DNA of 35,458 nt, from NCBI GenBank assembly GCA_016800925.1, contig JABCPU010000607.1:1-35458 (forward strand), in the 5' to 3' direction. The notes under the pieces were generated by a model. The model did no database searches. It saw only the letters and a program-made list of their open reading frames with translations, and was not told where the DNA came from. Source of the stretch: Suillus spraguei. Lineage: Eukaryota; Basidiomycota; Agaricomycetes; Boletales; Suillaceae. Shown in pieces: positions 1 through 11,429 of this stretch; the first letter of the stretch is position 1, and every line of letters begins with the position of its first letter. The position numbers and the translations under genes are program-made.

Positions 1-1745
1 AGTCCCGAGTCCCGAGTGCCGGGTGCCGGAGTTCGGGGTTCGGCACATACAATATGTGGATCGAGGACTTTCACATTGTTTTGACTGCCGAACCCGAGCT
101 CCGGCACCCGGGAGTTAGCACAATGTGAGGCAATACCATAATATTGATTTACACATGTTGAGTGCCGAACCCCGAGCTCCGGCACCTGGGAGCGAGCACA
201 ATGTGAGGCAATACCATGAGTTTGATTTACACAAGTTGAGTGCCGAACCCCGAGCTCCGGCACCCGGGAGCTAGCACAATGTGAGGCAATACCAGAATAT
301 TTGATTTACACATGTTGAGTGCCGAACCCCGAGCTCCGGCACCCGGGAGCTAGCACAATGTGAGGCAATACCATAATATTGATTTACACATGTTGAGTGC
401 CGAACCCCGAGCTCCGGCACCCGGAGTAGCACAATGTGAGGCAATACCATAATATTGATTTACACATGTTGACTGCCGAACCCCGAGCTCCGGCACCCGG
501 GAGTTAGCACAATGTGAGGCAATACCATAATATTGATTTACACATGTTGAGTGCCGAACCCCGAGCTCCGGCACCCGGGAGCTAGCACAATGTGAGGCAA
601 TACCATGATATTGATTTACACAAGTTGAGTGCCGAACCCCGAGCTCCGGCACCCGGAGTTAGCACAATGTGAGGCAATACCATAATATTGATTTACACAT
701 GTTGAGTGCCGAACCCCGAGCTCCGGCACCCGGGAGTTAGCACAATGTGAGGCAATACCATAATATTGATTTACACATGTGAGTGCCGAACCCCGAGCTC
801 CGGCACCCGGAGCTAGCACAATGTGAGGCAACACCATGATATTGATTTACACAAGTTGAGTGCCGAACCCCGAGCTCCGGCACCCGGCACTCGGTGTTCG
901 GCACTCAACTTGTGTAAATCAATATCATGGTATTGCCTCACATTGTGCTACTCCCGGGTGCCGGAGCTCGGGGTTCGGCACTCAACTTGTGTAAATCAAT
1001 ATCATGGTATTGCCTCACATGGTAACCCAGCACTCGGTGATCGTGATTCGGGACTCAACTTTGTATTGCCTCACATTGTTCTAACTCACGGGTGGCGGGG
1101 TTCGGGGCTCGGTGTGAAAATATATGGATCGATATCTGTCTCAGTGTTATGAGTACCACGTCCCGAGTCCCGAGTGCCGGGTGCCGGAGTTCGGGGTTCG
1201 GCATTCAACATGTGTACATCAATATCTTTGTATTGACTCACATTGTTCTCACTCCTGGGTGCTGGGGTTCGGGGTTGGGTGGTTAAATATGTGGATCAAT
1301 ATCTTTCACATGGTTATGAGTCCCGAGTCCAGATTCCCAACTGCCGGGTGCCGGAGTTCGGGGTTCGGCACTCCCACGTGTAAATCAATATCTTGGTATT
1401 GCCTCACATGTTTCTCACTCCCGGGTGCCGGGGTTCGGGGTCAGTGATAGAAAATGTGCATCGACATCTTTCACATTGTTATAAGTTCCAAGGCCCGAGT
1501 CCCGAGTGCCGGGTGCCGGAGTTCGGGGTTCGGCACTGAACATGTGTAAATCAATATCTTTGTATTGCCTCATATTGTTCTAACTCCCGAGTGCCGGAGT
1601 TCGGGGTTCAGCACATCAAATATGTGGATCGATATCTGTCACATGGTGATGAGTCCCAACTCCAGGGTCCTGGGGTCCGGGTTCGGCACTTCAGATATAT
1701 GGAATGATATGTTTCACAATGTGACCCGGCACCCGGCACAAGGTA
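1..1745. repeat. CpG-rich ~77 bp tandem array with inverted halves
   Basis: Each unit has a GC-rich core of the type GTGCCGGAGCTCGGGGTTCGG followed by an AT-richer part containing TTGATTTACACA and GAGGCAATACCAT (or complements). From ~100 to ~880 about ten units repeat every 77-78 bp in one orientation; from ~890 to ~1745 diverged units run in the opposite orientation. The short open frames inside the array simply translate the repeat and are not genes. A related array lies at 12580-13960. Confidence 0.93.
821..943. repeat. Head-to-head junction of the array (inverted repeat)
   Basis: Positions 821-868 and 896-943 are inverted copies of each other, 47 of 48 bases matching by eye, separated by a 27-base GC-rich spacer. 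Similarity continues outward on both sides because the neighbouring units are also inverted. This marks the place where array orientation switches and could extrude a cruciform. Confidence 0.9.
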
Positions 1746-1920
1746 ACTCGACAGAGATGTTTCAAATTCTTTAAATTGTGTGTTGTGTTTCAGGTAGCCG
1801 GATATCCGGAAGTCGCGAAATATCAATTGTGAATCTCCATTGTCCAGTTCCGGATGTCCGGACTTGGCATCCAGCACTGACATTCATTCAAACATTGTAT
1901 ATACATCTATGAACCTACAA

Positions 1921-3036
1921 TTATGTAGCCATTTCACCCTCATCAGCAGAGGGTTCAACCTTCACCTCAACATCCATATCATCAGAATCATATTCTGGGA
2001 CAAGGTTGCCCGGATCATCTGGGTCCACAAGTTCGCCGGACGTTTGTGGACCCTCAGGCTGAATCTGGCTCAGCTCAAATATGAGACCCTCAATGATAGA
2101 TGCAGGCTGGACTTTCGGAGATGGAGGCTCCATTCCTGCCATATCCAAGTCAATGAGGGGAGCAAGTGCAGATGGGAGGGGTGAGATGGCCAGGGGGACG
2201 GATTGATCAAGCAAAAAGGTTGCATTGACAGGAGAGTCGGGAAGTGGAAATGAAGGGTGCCGGTCCATGACTTTGCGACGAAGGCCCTCATGGAGGCGTT
2301 GCAGGGTATCAATCTTACCATCCTGCTCCGCCACACGAGCCTCAAGAAGAGCAATTCGAGCGGCACCATCCCGAATCGCAATTGCCATGGAATGGAGATC
2401 CGGCATGGGCACATCGAGTGCCGGACGAGGCACTGGGGCGCTTGAAGACGGAATAGCTAAGTGAAAGATAAGGTCAGATGGTCATAGACAATTGGGGTGA
2501 CTCACAAGCTGATGCAGGTGCAGGTGTCTTGGGGGCAGTGATTGTCTTGCTGCGCCCACGGGACTGTGCCTTGGGTGTGGTAACAGCAGGGACAGCTGGA
2601 GTGCCGGAGGGGCCACGAGATTGACTGCGAGTTCGGGCTTTGGACTGCGAGGCAGCCGGCGCATTGGAGGGAGCTCTGGAAGGTGTCCTGGAGCGAGCCT
2701 GCCGGGTGGTTGACTTCCCTCGAATACGTTTTGGCGGGGATCCCATGGATGCTGGGACACATTTGATCTTCTTGGTGGCGCAGCGGACGCACGACAAACA
2801 TGGGGCACGGGTCCTCCTGTCCAACCGAGTGGCGCAGGGCCACTTCTCCTGGGTGCAATAATGGCAGGGGTTGTTCTGTGGGTTCCATTAGTTGATGGAC
2901 TCATTGGAATTCATTAGAGTACTCACTGGGCCGGGAATGAGAATATCACCTGTATCCATGACTGCAGGTTCCTCAGCCGGAGTGCTGGACATTGCCTGGG
3001 GGTCTCGACAACCTCCGGACGACTGCCGGAGGTGGC
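1921..3036 (-). CDS. Cysteine-rich Zn-cluster-like protein with coiled coil, 3' exons
   Basis: Three exons join in frame: 3036-2927, 2875-2506 and 2456-1921, with introns 2926-2876 (GTGAGT..CAG) and 2505-2457 (GTGAGT..TAG). The middle exon opens with a cysteine-rich stretch (PCHYC, then WPC, then CLSCVRC and KKIKC), which resembles the DNA-binding Zn-cluster type of fungi although spacing differs from the canonical Zn2Cys6 pattern. A basic Ser/Arg/Pro-rich linker follows. The last exon has a heptad-like segment (AARIALLEARVAEQDGKID) suggesting a coiled coil, then an acidic tail (DSDDMDVEVKVE) ending in TAA. A DNA-binding or chromatin role is inference. Further exons probably lie upstream to ~4060, but those show breaks. 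This looks like a repeated gene family of Agaricomycete accessory DNA rather than a conserved regulator. Confidence 0.6.
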
Positions 3037-4060
3037 CTGACAATGGGTAAGTACAGGCGGGAGGTCCGGACAAAGAATCATGACTCACCATCACCTTGGG
3101 TGGACTGCCGGCAATGAGCTGATGATACATAAGCATTTTTCCAAGTGCCGGACAACTAAATATTACTTACTGAAGCAGGACCAAACAATTGCTTCTTTGG
3201 GGAACGTGGTGAACGAGGGGAATGAGGCGTCCCTACACCAATTGTGGAAGGCCCGGGGAACGTTGAGCGCCGGCCACTCCACTCGAAATAGGCTACAGAA
3301 AATTGAGAGAATGAAAACAATGAGCTGGACAAATTACCTGAACAATTGTGTCTTCATCATCTTCCGACTCCACAAGCACATTCTGCTTGACATGCGAGTT
3401 GCCTTGACCCGCTTGCGACCCTTCTTGGCCGACTTCGGAGGTGAGGAAGAGTGTCCGGACATCATGGGGGACTTCCTCTTCCTGCTCCCTTCCACCTCCG
3501 GCTCTGGGTCAGCAAACAACCGGCCTTACCTTTTCCTTTGTCCCGGAGCTCGGAGGTGGCGTGGGTGGAAGAACCAGCGACATTGCCGGCGATGACGGGT
3601 GGGGAGGGAAGGTCCACAGTGATTGGGCCAATGGAAGGGTTAGGCATGACAGGGAGATCACCTGAATGGTCACCTAACGCCTCCCAGGCGCGAATCTTGC
3701 TGCGCCAGGAGTGTTTCAACACCGGGGGTCATCATGACCGATGCTGTGCCAGTTGGGCCACACCCGGGGAGTCATGGACCTGACTCTCATCAACTCCTTG
3801 GAGCAGGATGCAATGATGCGGGCATGTAAGGCCCTTTCTCATGCTCCCGGACAATCTCAGCCTACCCAGATCTGAGAAAAACCAAAAGTAAAATTAACAC
3901 ATGAATGGTACTTACCACAAGATTAGTGACTTGTGCTGTCAGAGCAAGGTGGGCTTGGCCAGTGCCGGCAGGCATGAGCCGAGCCCCGGCGATGATGCCC
4001 ACAATCTGAGCAGTGGTGCCTTGAGACTGGCCAAAGAGGTTTCAACTGAAGTAGACATTT
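3037..4060 (-). pseudogene. Upstream exons of the Zn-cluster-like gene, apparently decayed
   Basis: On the minus strand several coding-like stretches precede the well-supported exons. One at ~4045-3914 reads TTAQIVGIIAGARLMPAGTG, but an upstream ATG (MSTSVETSLASLK) is in a different frame, so a one-base shift is likely. One at ~3722-3530 contains KIRAWEALGDHSGDLP and is preceded by two adjacent TGA codons. One at ~3519-3370 is basic (RKRKSPMM..SAKKGRKR), and one at ~3290-3180 reads GVGTPHSPRSPRSPKKQLFG. Donor and acceptor signals exist between them (GTAAGT near 3895, TTTCTGTAG near 3300), but no single reading frame joins them all. I read this as the 5' half of the downstream gene, damaged by small indels. 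Confidence 0.45.
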
Positions 4061-4335
4061 GGATTGACTTGAAAGATGTGAAAAGCTTGAGATAAGTTTG
4101 AAATCTGTGATCACTTGGATGAAGTTTCAAAAGAAACCAGACAATTGAAGGACAATCTTGATAAGCGTTGATTGTTTGTCTTTGTTTGGTCGTGGTTCAA
4201 CTTTCGGCCGTTGCCAGCCATGTGTTGAACTTCGAAGTTATCAGTTATCAATCAGTTTGATCAGTTGATCAGACATCATGAGATCTCAACCAGCCAGTCA
4301 GATTTTATGAACCTCCGGTCACTGAATACAACTCA
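4061..4335. promoter_or_regulatory. Intergenic region between divergent genes
   Basis: About 275 bases separate the minus-strand Zn-cluster-like gene from the plus-strand gene starting at 4336. It holds AT-rich stretches and a run of short TGATCAGTT-like repeats at ~4240-4275. No certain TATA box is visible. A bidirectional promoter role is inferred from gene orientation only. Confidence 0.35.
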
Positions 4336-5292
4336 ATGGATGTGGATGATTCAACCGAGTCCCGGATTTCACTAGGTATGTTGTACTTTCAGTACAGCTC
4401 TCAATTGACCGGAGATGGACCAGATGCACTGGATGATGTATACCTTGGGCCGGATGATGAGACTGAGTCCCGGATTTCATCAGGTATGTGTTGCTTTGAG
4501 TTTATCTTACAATTGACTGGACATTTATTAGATCCAAGTGAAGATTGTATACCTTGGGCCGGATGATGAGATCGACTATGATTCTGGGTCATCAGGTGTT
4601 CCGGATGTCTTGGATGCAGTTTCTGGTAGGTTTCTCACTTCACCTTTAGATAGTCCAACTGTGGATGTTCATTCAATCCATCCAGATCATTTATGCCCGG
4701 CTCAGCCTGAGGAACTGCCTTTGTTCAACGATCCGGACTTGTACCTAGGGCCTGATGATGATCTTATTGATTGTGATGAAGCACCGGAATGTGCTGATGT
4801 TGAGACTGATGCTCCGGCTATCCCAGGAATAGCAATTCCAGGTGAGTTCACTCATACAATCTCATTTTTATTGTTGATGTGATGTCCCAAGCACATGCAA
4901 CACCTCCTAAATGTCAGTCCCCCCATACCGGAACTCAGCAATGAAGACCTGCGTGCCATGCTTAGGGAGTTCATGCCCCTAGGGTCATAGATCAAACAGA
5001 ATGTGAGTATTTAATTGTTCATCATGTATCATTCTGCTAATTTTCTTGAAGTTGAATCAATTCTGGATCGCCTGGACCATTACCAACAGCGTCATGGCCA
5101 TCTTCCGGAGCCTACCGTACATCAACTCCTCGAGACCGACCATTCCGAGTGGCTTGGGCTGACACATCCGACAAACTCAGAAGAGCTGATATGGACCTCC
5201 GGAGGTTGCAAAGGGCCAAACAGATGAGCTCTGAATTGCTGCTTGTATTAGATACCCTCATTGAAAAGTGTGATGATCAACCCCATATGTAA
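4336..5292 (+). pseudogene. Acidic unrecognised gene with duplicated exons, broken
   Basis: The frame starts at ATG 4336 (MDVDDSTESRISL). Exon-like blocks are separated by short GTATGT..AG introns (~4376-4423 and ~4483-4529). Two consecutive blocks encode near-identical segments (DDVYLGPDDETESRISS and VYLGPDDEIDYDSG), so an exon-intron unit was duplicated. The second copy has one extra base before GTATACC and is thrown out of frame. Later blocks include LSNEDLRAMLREFMPLG followed by an in-frame TAG at ~4988, and a final open stretch ending DLRRLQRAKQMSSELLL..DDQPHM with TAA at 5290-5292. The product would be acidic with a C-terminal helical segment. I do not recognise a function. Its divergent pairing with the Zn-cluster-like gene suggests both belong to one mobile or co-duplicated module. 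Confidence 0.5.
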
Positions 5293-5700
5293 ATATTTGG
5301 ATATTCATTCACATACTTACATCATGTACACCACTGAATTTTTATGTATAACAATGACATTTCCAATTGATTTTAGATGATGCACACACCCAATTGTCCC
5401 ATTCCAACAGCCAATTATTGATTCCCGGGGTCCGGAGCTCGGTGATTGGGATTCATCCGGAACTCGGTGATCGGGTTTCGTGATATTTGGATTTTCATTC
5501 ACATACTTAAATCATGTGAACCACTGAATTTTTCATGTATATCAATGACAGTTCCAATGTATTTTAGATGATGCACAAACCCTAATCTCTAATACCAACT
5601 ACCAATGATTGATACTTGGGTGCCGGACCTCGGTGATCGGGAGTCGTCCGGAACTCGGTGATCAGGATACGTCCGGAACTCGGTGCTTAGGATTCAACAT
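5293..5700. repeat. ~190 bp direct duplication plus CGGAACTCGGTGAT repeats
   Basis: A block starting ATATTTGGATATTCATTCAC at ~5293 recurs at ~5483 with small differences, and both copies end near TTTTAGATGATGCAC. Between and after them, copies of CCGGAACTCGGTGATCGGG recur at ~5455, ~5648 and ~5672. These GC-rich cores resemble, but do not match, the cores of the arrays at 1-1745 and 12580-13960. No gene is visible here. Confidence 0.8.
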
Positions 5701-5783
5701 TTTGGAAGTGGGACACTGTGTTTTAAGAAGTGTGACAAATGATGAAAATGTGGTAAACATGGGGGCAGTTTGGTATATGTACA

Positions 5784-7644
5784 TTATTTCCTTCCCCTTG
5801 CCCTGGTTACTCGAAGTGTACTCTCTACCGGCTTTTGAGACTTACTCCGGGTGGTCCTTGCGGATGGTTCAATGACAGCTTTCTTGCCCTGTATACTCCT
5901 TGGTTCCGGCGATGCGTTCCTCTCTTCCACTTCCTCAGTGATCCCGGCCAGGAGGTCGCCCATCCGTGATGTCAAAAGTGCACCTGCCTTGGCCGGCCTG
6001 GCCGGGCGAGGCTCCGGCATTGAACATGGAACTTCTGTCTCCTTGGGTGCTGAAGATGGGTGTGCTATTTGTCTGGGTTTCTTCAGTGGGGATCGACCAT
6101 CAGCCGAGTCATCATCAATGTCATCCTCCTTGTCATGAGTTTCACTGTCGGTATCACTCTCGGCTTCGGTTGATGGATCCCGGGGCCTTCGGAGAGTTCC
6201 ACTCTTCTGCATTCTCACTTGACGAGTCAGACGCGATGGCGACTTGCCGGATACCACAGATGGTACCATGTCCCCATCCTTGTTCTTCCATGCTTTGAAC
6301 AGAAATGTTGAATCTTTTCCTGTTTCCTGCTGAGCATACCAGAAATTGAGCAAGGCCGTTGTGTCCCAGCTTTGCAACTTCGAAGGCTCCTTCAGGTCAA
6401 TATCGCCGGAAGATACTTCCTTGCCACAAAGTCATCCTGACTTTGTACGAGGGCACTCCATGGCACGACAGCCTTGTCATTCCCGGAACATATTCCTGTG
6501 TCCACACATTCAGCAACATCTCAGATGTTGCCACGAAAGACTCACTGTAGTGCGATGTAAGAAACGCCCTGACTATGGCTTTCTTCTCCTCAAGTTTTGT
6601 TTCCGTGATGTCTGGAAGCAACGGCATCCCATTTCCATCTGTGTCGAGTTCCAAAGCTGGTTTTCTGACTCTTTTGCGACCTCCCTTGACCTGTCGTCCT
6701 CCGTCCTGTGCCCCGGCACCTATCATTGTGATGATCAACGAATTCATTCTTGCATCCAAAGTTCAAACACTCACCGAACTGTTCCTGGGCGTACTCCTGC
6801 CATACTGGCTCAATGTCCTCCCAGTCCTTAGTCTTCATGAAGCTGTCCCCATCTCCTAATGCCTCATTATCATCATGCCTGCACACATATATTGAGATCC
6901 AAGATCGGCGATGACGGACACAATTGACTTACATCCCGAACAGAACCTCTCCCTGTTCATTCTTCCAAGCTGACAACACAAAAACTCTCATCCCGCATTG
7001 CCTCCACATCTCTTTCGAAAAGTGCTCCATATATGCCGGTCCCTTCTTACGAGCAACTTCTGCTTGTATCTCCGGAGGAGGAAAGCTGTTTGACCATTCT
7101 TCCGCTGTTTCTTTTGCCTTCTCCAACTCGTCGTCGTCCAATTCAGCCATGACTCTCTTCACAGCCCCCTGATAATGTTTGAACATACTGGGATCTCCCG
7201 GCTTTGCCCCGGACTCGTCCTCAATCCTCTTTAGCACCTCTTCGCGCTTCTGCTGGTAGACCACCATCCTAGGCGTCCATTTCCTCCCATACTTTATCAT
7301 GTCCTTCCTTTCCTTCCTTTTCTTGTTGTTGAACAACCAAGTGTTATACATCTGAGAGTTGATGGAAGAATAAGATGTTAAAATTGTAGTTTTTCAACAC
7401 AACGAAGACGCATCACCTGCTTCCTCTTTTTCCATTGTCCTTGGTCGACTTTAGGAGCAAACAACCTGGCTGCCCTGGCAATTGCAGTGAAAACCCCTCG
7501 CTTCTCACCCCTTTTGGCCGCGGTCCACTCAGGAAGGTAGTTCTTCAACTCCGAAATTTCGTTTTCCGTGAGCTTCTGTGTCTGTGGTTGACGTGCCCTA
7601 TTTCTGCCGGAAGTCAAGTGAGTGGAATGACCCGTCCTTGCCAT
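5784..7644 (-). pseudogene. KDZ-linked accessory gene, copy 1
   Basis: Start ATG at 7644 (MARTGHSTHL). Exon 1 is 7644-7417 and exon 2 is 7351-6933. Exon 3 is 6878-6775 and the last exon starts at 6719. Introns have GTGATG, GTAAGT and GTGAGT donors. Exon 1 encodes a basic segment with NYLPEWTAAKRGEKRGVF. Exon 2 is rich in charged residues (WLFNNKKRKERKDMIKYG), then a helical region ending near MRVFVLSAWKNEQGEVLF. The last exon opens KGGRKRVRKP and continues EKKAIVRAFLTSHY. After that the coding signal changes frame: VPWSALVQSQDDFVARKYLP at ~6475-6415 is in another frame, and LKEPSKL..NFWYAQQETGKDSTF in a third, so at least two indels have occurred. The C-terminal part is acidic then Ser/Pro/Arg-rich. 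Function is unknown; position, divergence from the transposase and the W/charged N-terminus parallel the gene at 32317-34362. Confidence 0.65.
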
Positions 7645-7845
7645 GGTGAATTTGCAAACGAATTGAACAGAAGTTGATCTTTGACAAAAGCCTAACAGTA
7701 GCTTAATTGAGCTATATTGGTCCCGAAGCCATAAATGGACATAAATTTGTAATGAGTCGGCAGGACTGTATGACACCACAATGTAATAAAAATTCATTCC
7801 ACCTGAGCAGATGCTTTGCTTGCAACATTAGCATTATAAAATAAG
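7645..7845. promoter_or_regulatory. Divergent intergenic region of KDZ copy 1
   Basis: About 200 bases lie between the start codons of the accessory gene (7644, minus) and transposase gene (7846, plus). The stretch is AT-rich near 7780-7845 (TAATAAAAATTCATT, TTATAAAATAAG). A shared bidirectional promoter is inferred from the layout, which the second KDZ copy shares in outline. Confidence 0.4.
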
Positions 7846-10800
7846 ATGAAGATAGGTAGATGCACCCCATTGCAAAAATCCCACAGGGTAGAAGCAAGGG
7901 GCAGCAAGGGTAGAAAGATTTGGGTCAAGGTCCCACTTGCAAGCACAAGACGACGAGCCTACAGGTCCATGCCTCACTCTCCCCCAGAATCACCAACACT
8001 TCAGCCTGTTCAGGCACCACCTCCTTGGGATGACTTTCCTGACAATACTTACGAGCAAGACCAAGGCTCATTTGAGCCATTGCAACTCCCAAAAACCATG
8101 GCAAGTTCATGTTAAATGTTGGAGTGTCATTCAAACTATAGCTCAATATAAAAAATGCAGAGTCAAAATGACTACCTCAGGCAATGGCTGCCAAGGCAGG
8201 AATCATATCTGCATCACCTCCTGGATCGAGAAGCTCCACCAGAAGACAGGAGATGCATCATCTGCCACCAGGATGGGGTCTACAAATGTCAAGATTGTCT
8301 TGGCGAGCCTCTCTATTGCACGGGCTGTTGCAGGAGTCAACATCGTTGCAATCCTTTCCACTGGATCAGTCAATGGAATGGTCAATTCTTCGAGCGGAGT
8401 TGTCTCGCTCATGTGGGACTCACCATACACCTCGGGCATGATGGCAAGCAATGTCCGGTGCTCACAGATAGGTGGGATTTGTTCGAAGGAGATGAACCTG
8501 AAGACCAGCTTGAGCCCGAAGATCTTCCGTCTGTGTCGGGACCTGAGTTCCAGCCGAAGGAAAACACCATGGTCATCGTTGACAAGTCCGGAGTTCACCG
8601 CCTCGAGGTTCGCTGCTGCGATTGTCCAAATGCCATGAGTCCGGACATTCAAATGTTTCGGCATGGATTTTTCCCTGCATCGTTTAACAGGCCGAAGACC
8701 GTGTTTACCTTCGGAGTGCTGGATGATTTTCTATTGGACAACCTTGAATGCGGCACCTCCGCAATGAACTATTACAGTAAGCTCCGGCGAATGACCTCGA
8801 GCATGTTTCCACACCTTGTTCCGGTAATGCTATTTGTGCTTCATCTAAAGGACATGATGTTGACACAGGCCGTGGAAGGATCGATACAGAGAGCTCATGA
8901 GAGTCGCTCGACAGTGGAGGCAGTTGAAGACCATGAAATGGCATGGCTATGGCCATCGTTCTGACATCCCGAACGCAGGAGATCTTGCATTATTTTGCCC
9001 GGCATGTCCTCAGCCTGGGATTAATGTATCTTTGTCAGGGGATGAATCACTTGATGAGTGAGTCATGTTCAATACCGAAGTGAACTCGGCGATGATAAGA
9101 ACTCCAAGCTGGAAATACACCCGGTCATTTGTGATGGACGGAAATTTCAAAGCTGAACACCTGCATCCCATTAATCCCCTCGATGAAGTTTGGCTTTCAG
9201 ATGGGCTTGGATTCATGGTCGGAAAGGACAGGTATAACATGCATCTTGCGGAGGCTGCTGACACGGTGGAAAAATCGAGCTGCAACAATCACCGGGCGGT
9301 CAATCAAGCAAATGCGGCGCGGCACAAGTCGAGTCCACAGGAATCGGGGGAGTTGCCTGCGCCCGGCATGGGTGCTTGTCCCTCACTCGATGGTTGATTT
9401 TCAGAAAGGGGAAAGGCAAGCCAAACATGCCATTCGACATTCACTAGTTGACCATGCATCATTTGCAGACAAATGAACATGGACTATGCCTTTGTGAGGC
9501 TGCCCAGCACAACATGGAAGGCATTACCAGGGCTGTCACCTTCTATGACATTAATTGTCAATACAACAAGCACTTTCGTGTTCGGGTGGATCAAGCCGAT
9601 ACCTTGACATGGTACCGGGAACTGACCATCATTCCTGGAATCGGTTTGTGGCATGTGCATGGACATCAGGACAGTTGCTATGTCCGATATGCTTCGAATT
9701 TTATTGAAGGCATTGGCCGGATTGATGGAGAGATCATGGAGACCCTATGGGCGCGTCTCAACCTGATTTCCCCTGCCGCTCGGGAATGTCATCCCCGCAC
9801 CGAAAGGAATGTCTTGATTATCAGATGAACGATTCCAATTCTGCAAGATGATCCGCATGAAAAGGACTCTTGCCGGAAATACAAGCTGGCAAAGAATGCA
9901 TCGCCGAAAGTGGCAAGGCTTTCGACAGACTGATGAAGCTGCACCCGGCAATTTAAAGACACAATGGTTAGCCAGCGAGATGGTCGCTCATCCAGAGAAT
10001 CAGGGATCCTGCGGCGATGGATTTATATGAAATCAATATCAAGAAGGGTAAGTTAACATTCTTGTCTCCGTGGAGCTCCGCATTCATTTTTCACTTAGCA
10101 CCAAGCAAAAAGGAGATCGAGCTTAGACTACTAGAAGCGGGTAATGCCCGTCATGCAGCACCCTCTCGCAGATCTGTGGCAACATGGATATCCATTGGGT
10201 TGGCAATTGAAGAGGCTCAAATTGCATGCTCATCGGAGGTCCGCAGAATTGGAAGACGATCGAGGAGACACAGAGATTAGATATCGCCCGGCAACGCGAT
10301 CGTATTCAAGGCCAGATAGATGAATTCACTGGTCTGCTCTTACGCATCTGGGAGAGGGATTTGATGCAGATGACGATCCTGACGACTTGAACATAGATAT
10401 TCTGACGATATCGATGATGACCGGCGGATTTCACCGAGACATCTGATGCATGGACAAACTCCCCTGAGCTCACCATAATTCCATTGCATCAAACCTCGGG
10501 TTGAACATTGCAGACGCTGTATGGCAGAGGATCTGATTCCGTTGGAGATGTCCTTCGTGAAGGGCAGGCCAATGATGCCCTGCACAATCTCCGCATTCAC
10601 TTGTGCAACAAGGCTATCCTGTTCCGAACAACAGTTAGGCAAGCCAAATCTCAAGCCCCTAAAAACTCGAGCGTGGTCCCAGGTGACATCAGTGCAGCAG
10701 GCAGTATCCCTACATGCCAGTATATATACAAAAACCAGGAAGCAAATGATACAACTTGAGCCGGGGCCAGACCAGCTCAGAAATACAAACCCCTGCTTCG

Positions 10801-11257
10801 CGAGCAGCTCAAAATCAGCACTGCCATCGGCGATCCAAACGCCCGAGGTCAGCGAAATGAGTCCCTCGCTTGGTTCTGGTCAGTGGAAGTCGACATGGAG
10901 GGTCCAGAAAATTCGTGGAATGAGGAATGTGAGTTTGGGCATGCTTGATATATTCATGGTGAGCTGACAGGACCCATCCCAAGTTTACCGAGTTCATTGG
11001 CTTCAGGCAAAGGCACTACGGGATCGATGGATGGAAGAAATATCATTGGTGCAATCAGAGATGGATTGGACGTGCAACTTTTTCTTGTGGAAGGCAACCA
11101 CATGGGGTGCCCGATGCAGGAATCATTGTTGAAACAACTTCCGGGTCATGCATGCTATGCCGGAAGGCAGTCTCAAATGTATTCCTTACTAGCTCAGGAT
11201 GCACAGGCAGCATTTCAAGACCTGCAGCCCTCGTTGATCGATGGTGCACATGAATGA
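7846..11257 (+). pseudogene. KDZ transposase with CxC2 cysteine cluster, frameshifted
   Basis: Start ATG 7846; exons 7846-8100, 8161-8823, 8879-9057, 9109-9415, from 9469, and from 10099 after intron 10048-10098. Exon 2 carries the CxC2-like cluster (CIICHQDGVYKCQDCLGE, then CTGCC and HRC). KDZ catalytic landmarks are present: D in FVMDGNFKAEH (~9136), D in TFYDINCQYNKH (~9545) and the acidic RIDGEIMETLW (~9720). Further family-like segments include LWHVHGHQDSCYVRYASNF and EIELRLLEAGNARHAAPSRR, and near the end RDRWMEEISLVQSEMDW. Introns 8101-8160 and 9416-9468 appear to use GC donors (GCAAGT and GCAAGC). Single-base frameshifts are inferred near 9340, 9395, 9490, 9780, 9935, 10255 and beyond, where family-like sequence jumps between frames. 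The gene is therefore a relic. Transposase would cut and paste the element in the nucleus. Confidence 0.85.
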
Positions 11258-11429
11258 ATTTGTTTTTGCTGATGAAACGCATATTTGACACCCAAACATT
11301 GAGTCCCGGGAATTGTCCGGGTCAGCCCATGTCGGAGTTTGAATTTCTAATCCATCCATCAGTGACTCATATCATCAGCTCTTTACCATCTGTCAGTGTC
11401 ATTCCCAGCGTCACACTCTTGCATTAGCC
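11258..11429. other. Short gap between KDZ copy 1 and next gene
   Basis: No coding signal. It contains the GC-rich GAGTCCCGGGAATTGTCCGGG at ~11300 and an AT-rich stretch before ATG 11430. Confidence 0.5.

Larger units (their letters stand above)
5784..11257. mobile_element. Decayed KDZ DNA transposon (copy 1), coding part
   Basis: This is the minimal coding span of a KDZ element: a transposase gene on plus (7846-11257) and a divergent accessory gene on minus (7644-5784) sharing a ~200 bp intergenic region. Both carry several frameshifts, so the copy is presumed non-autonomous. Terminal inverted repeats and target-site duplications could not be identified by eye, so true ends are unknown; GC-rich repeats lie outside on both sides. 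Confidence 0.8.

Noticed and set aside
350..1447. Open reading frames of 60-110 aa inside the left array
   Set aside because: They translate the tandem repeat on both strands with recurring peptides; no independent coding signal.
100..1745. Regular ~77 bp array considered as a CRISPR array
   Set aside because: Both core and spacer are repeated between units, no cas genes occur, and the window is eukaryotic; it is a minisatellite.
8203..8664. 153-aa minus-strand frame within the KDZ CxC2 exon
   Set aside because: It is a shadow of the plus-strand frame, which carries the cysteine cluster and family-like sequence.
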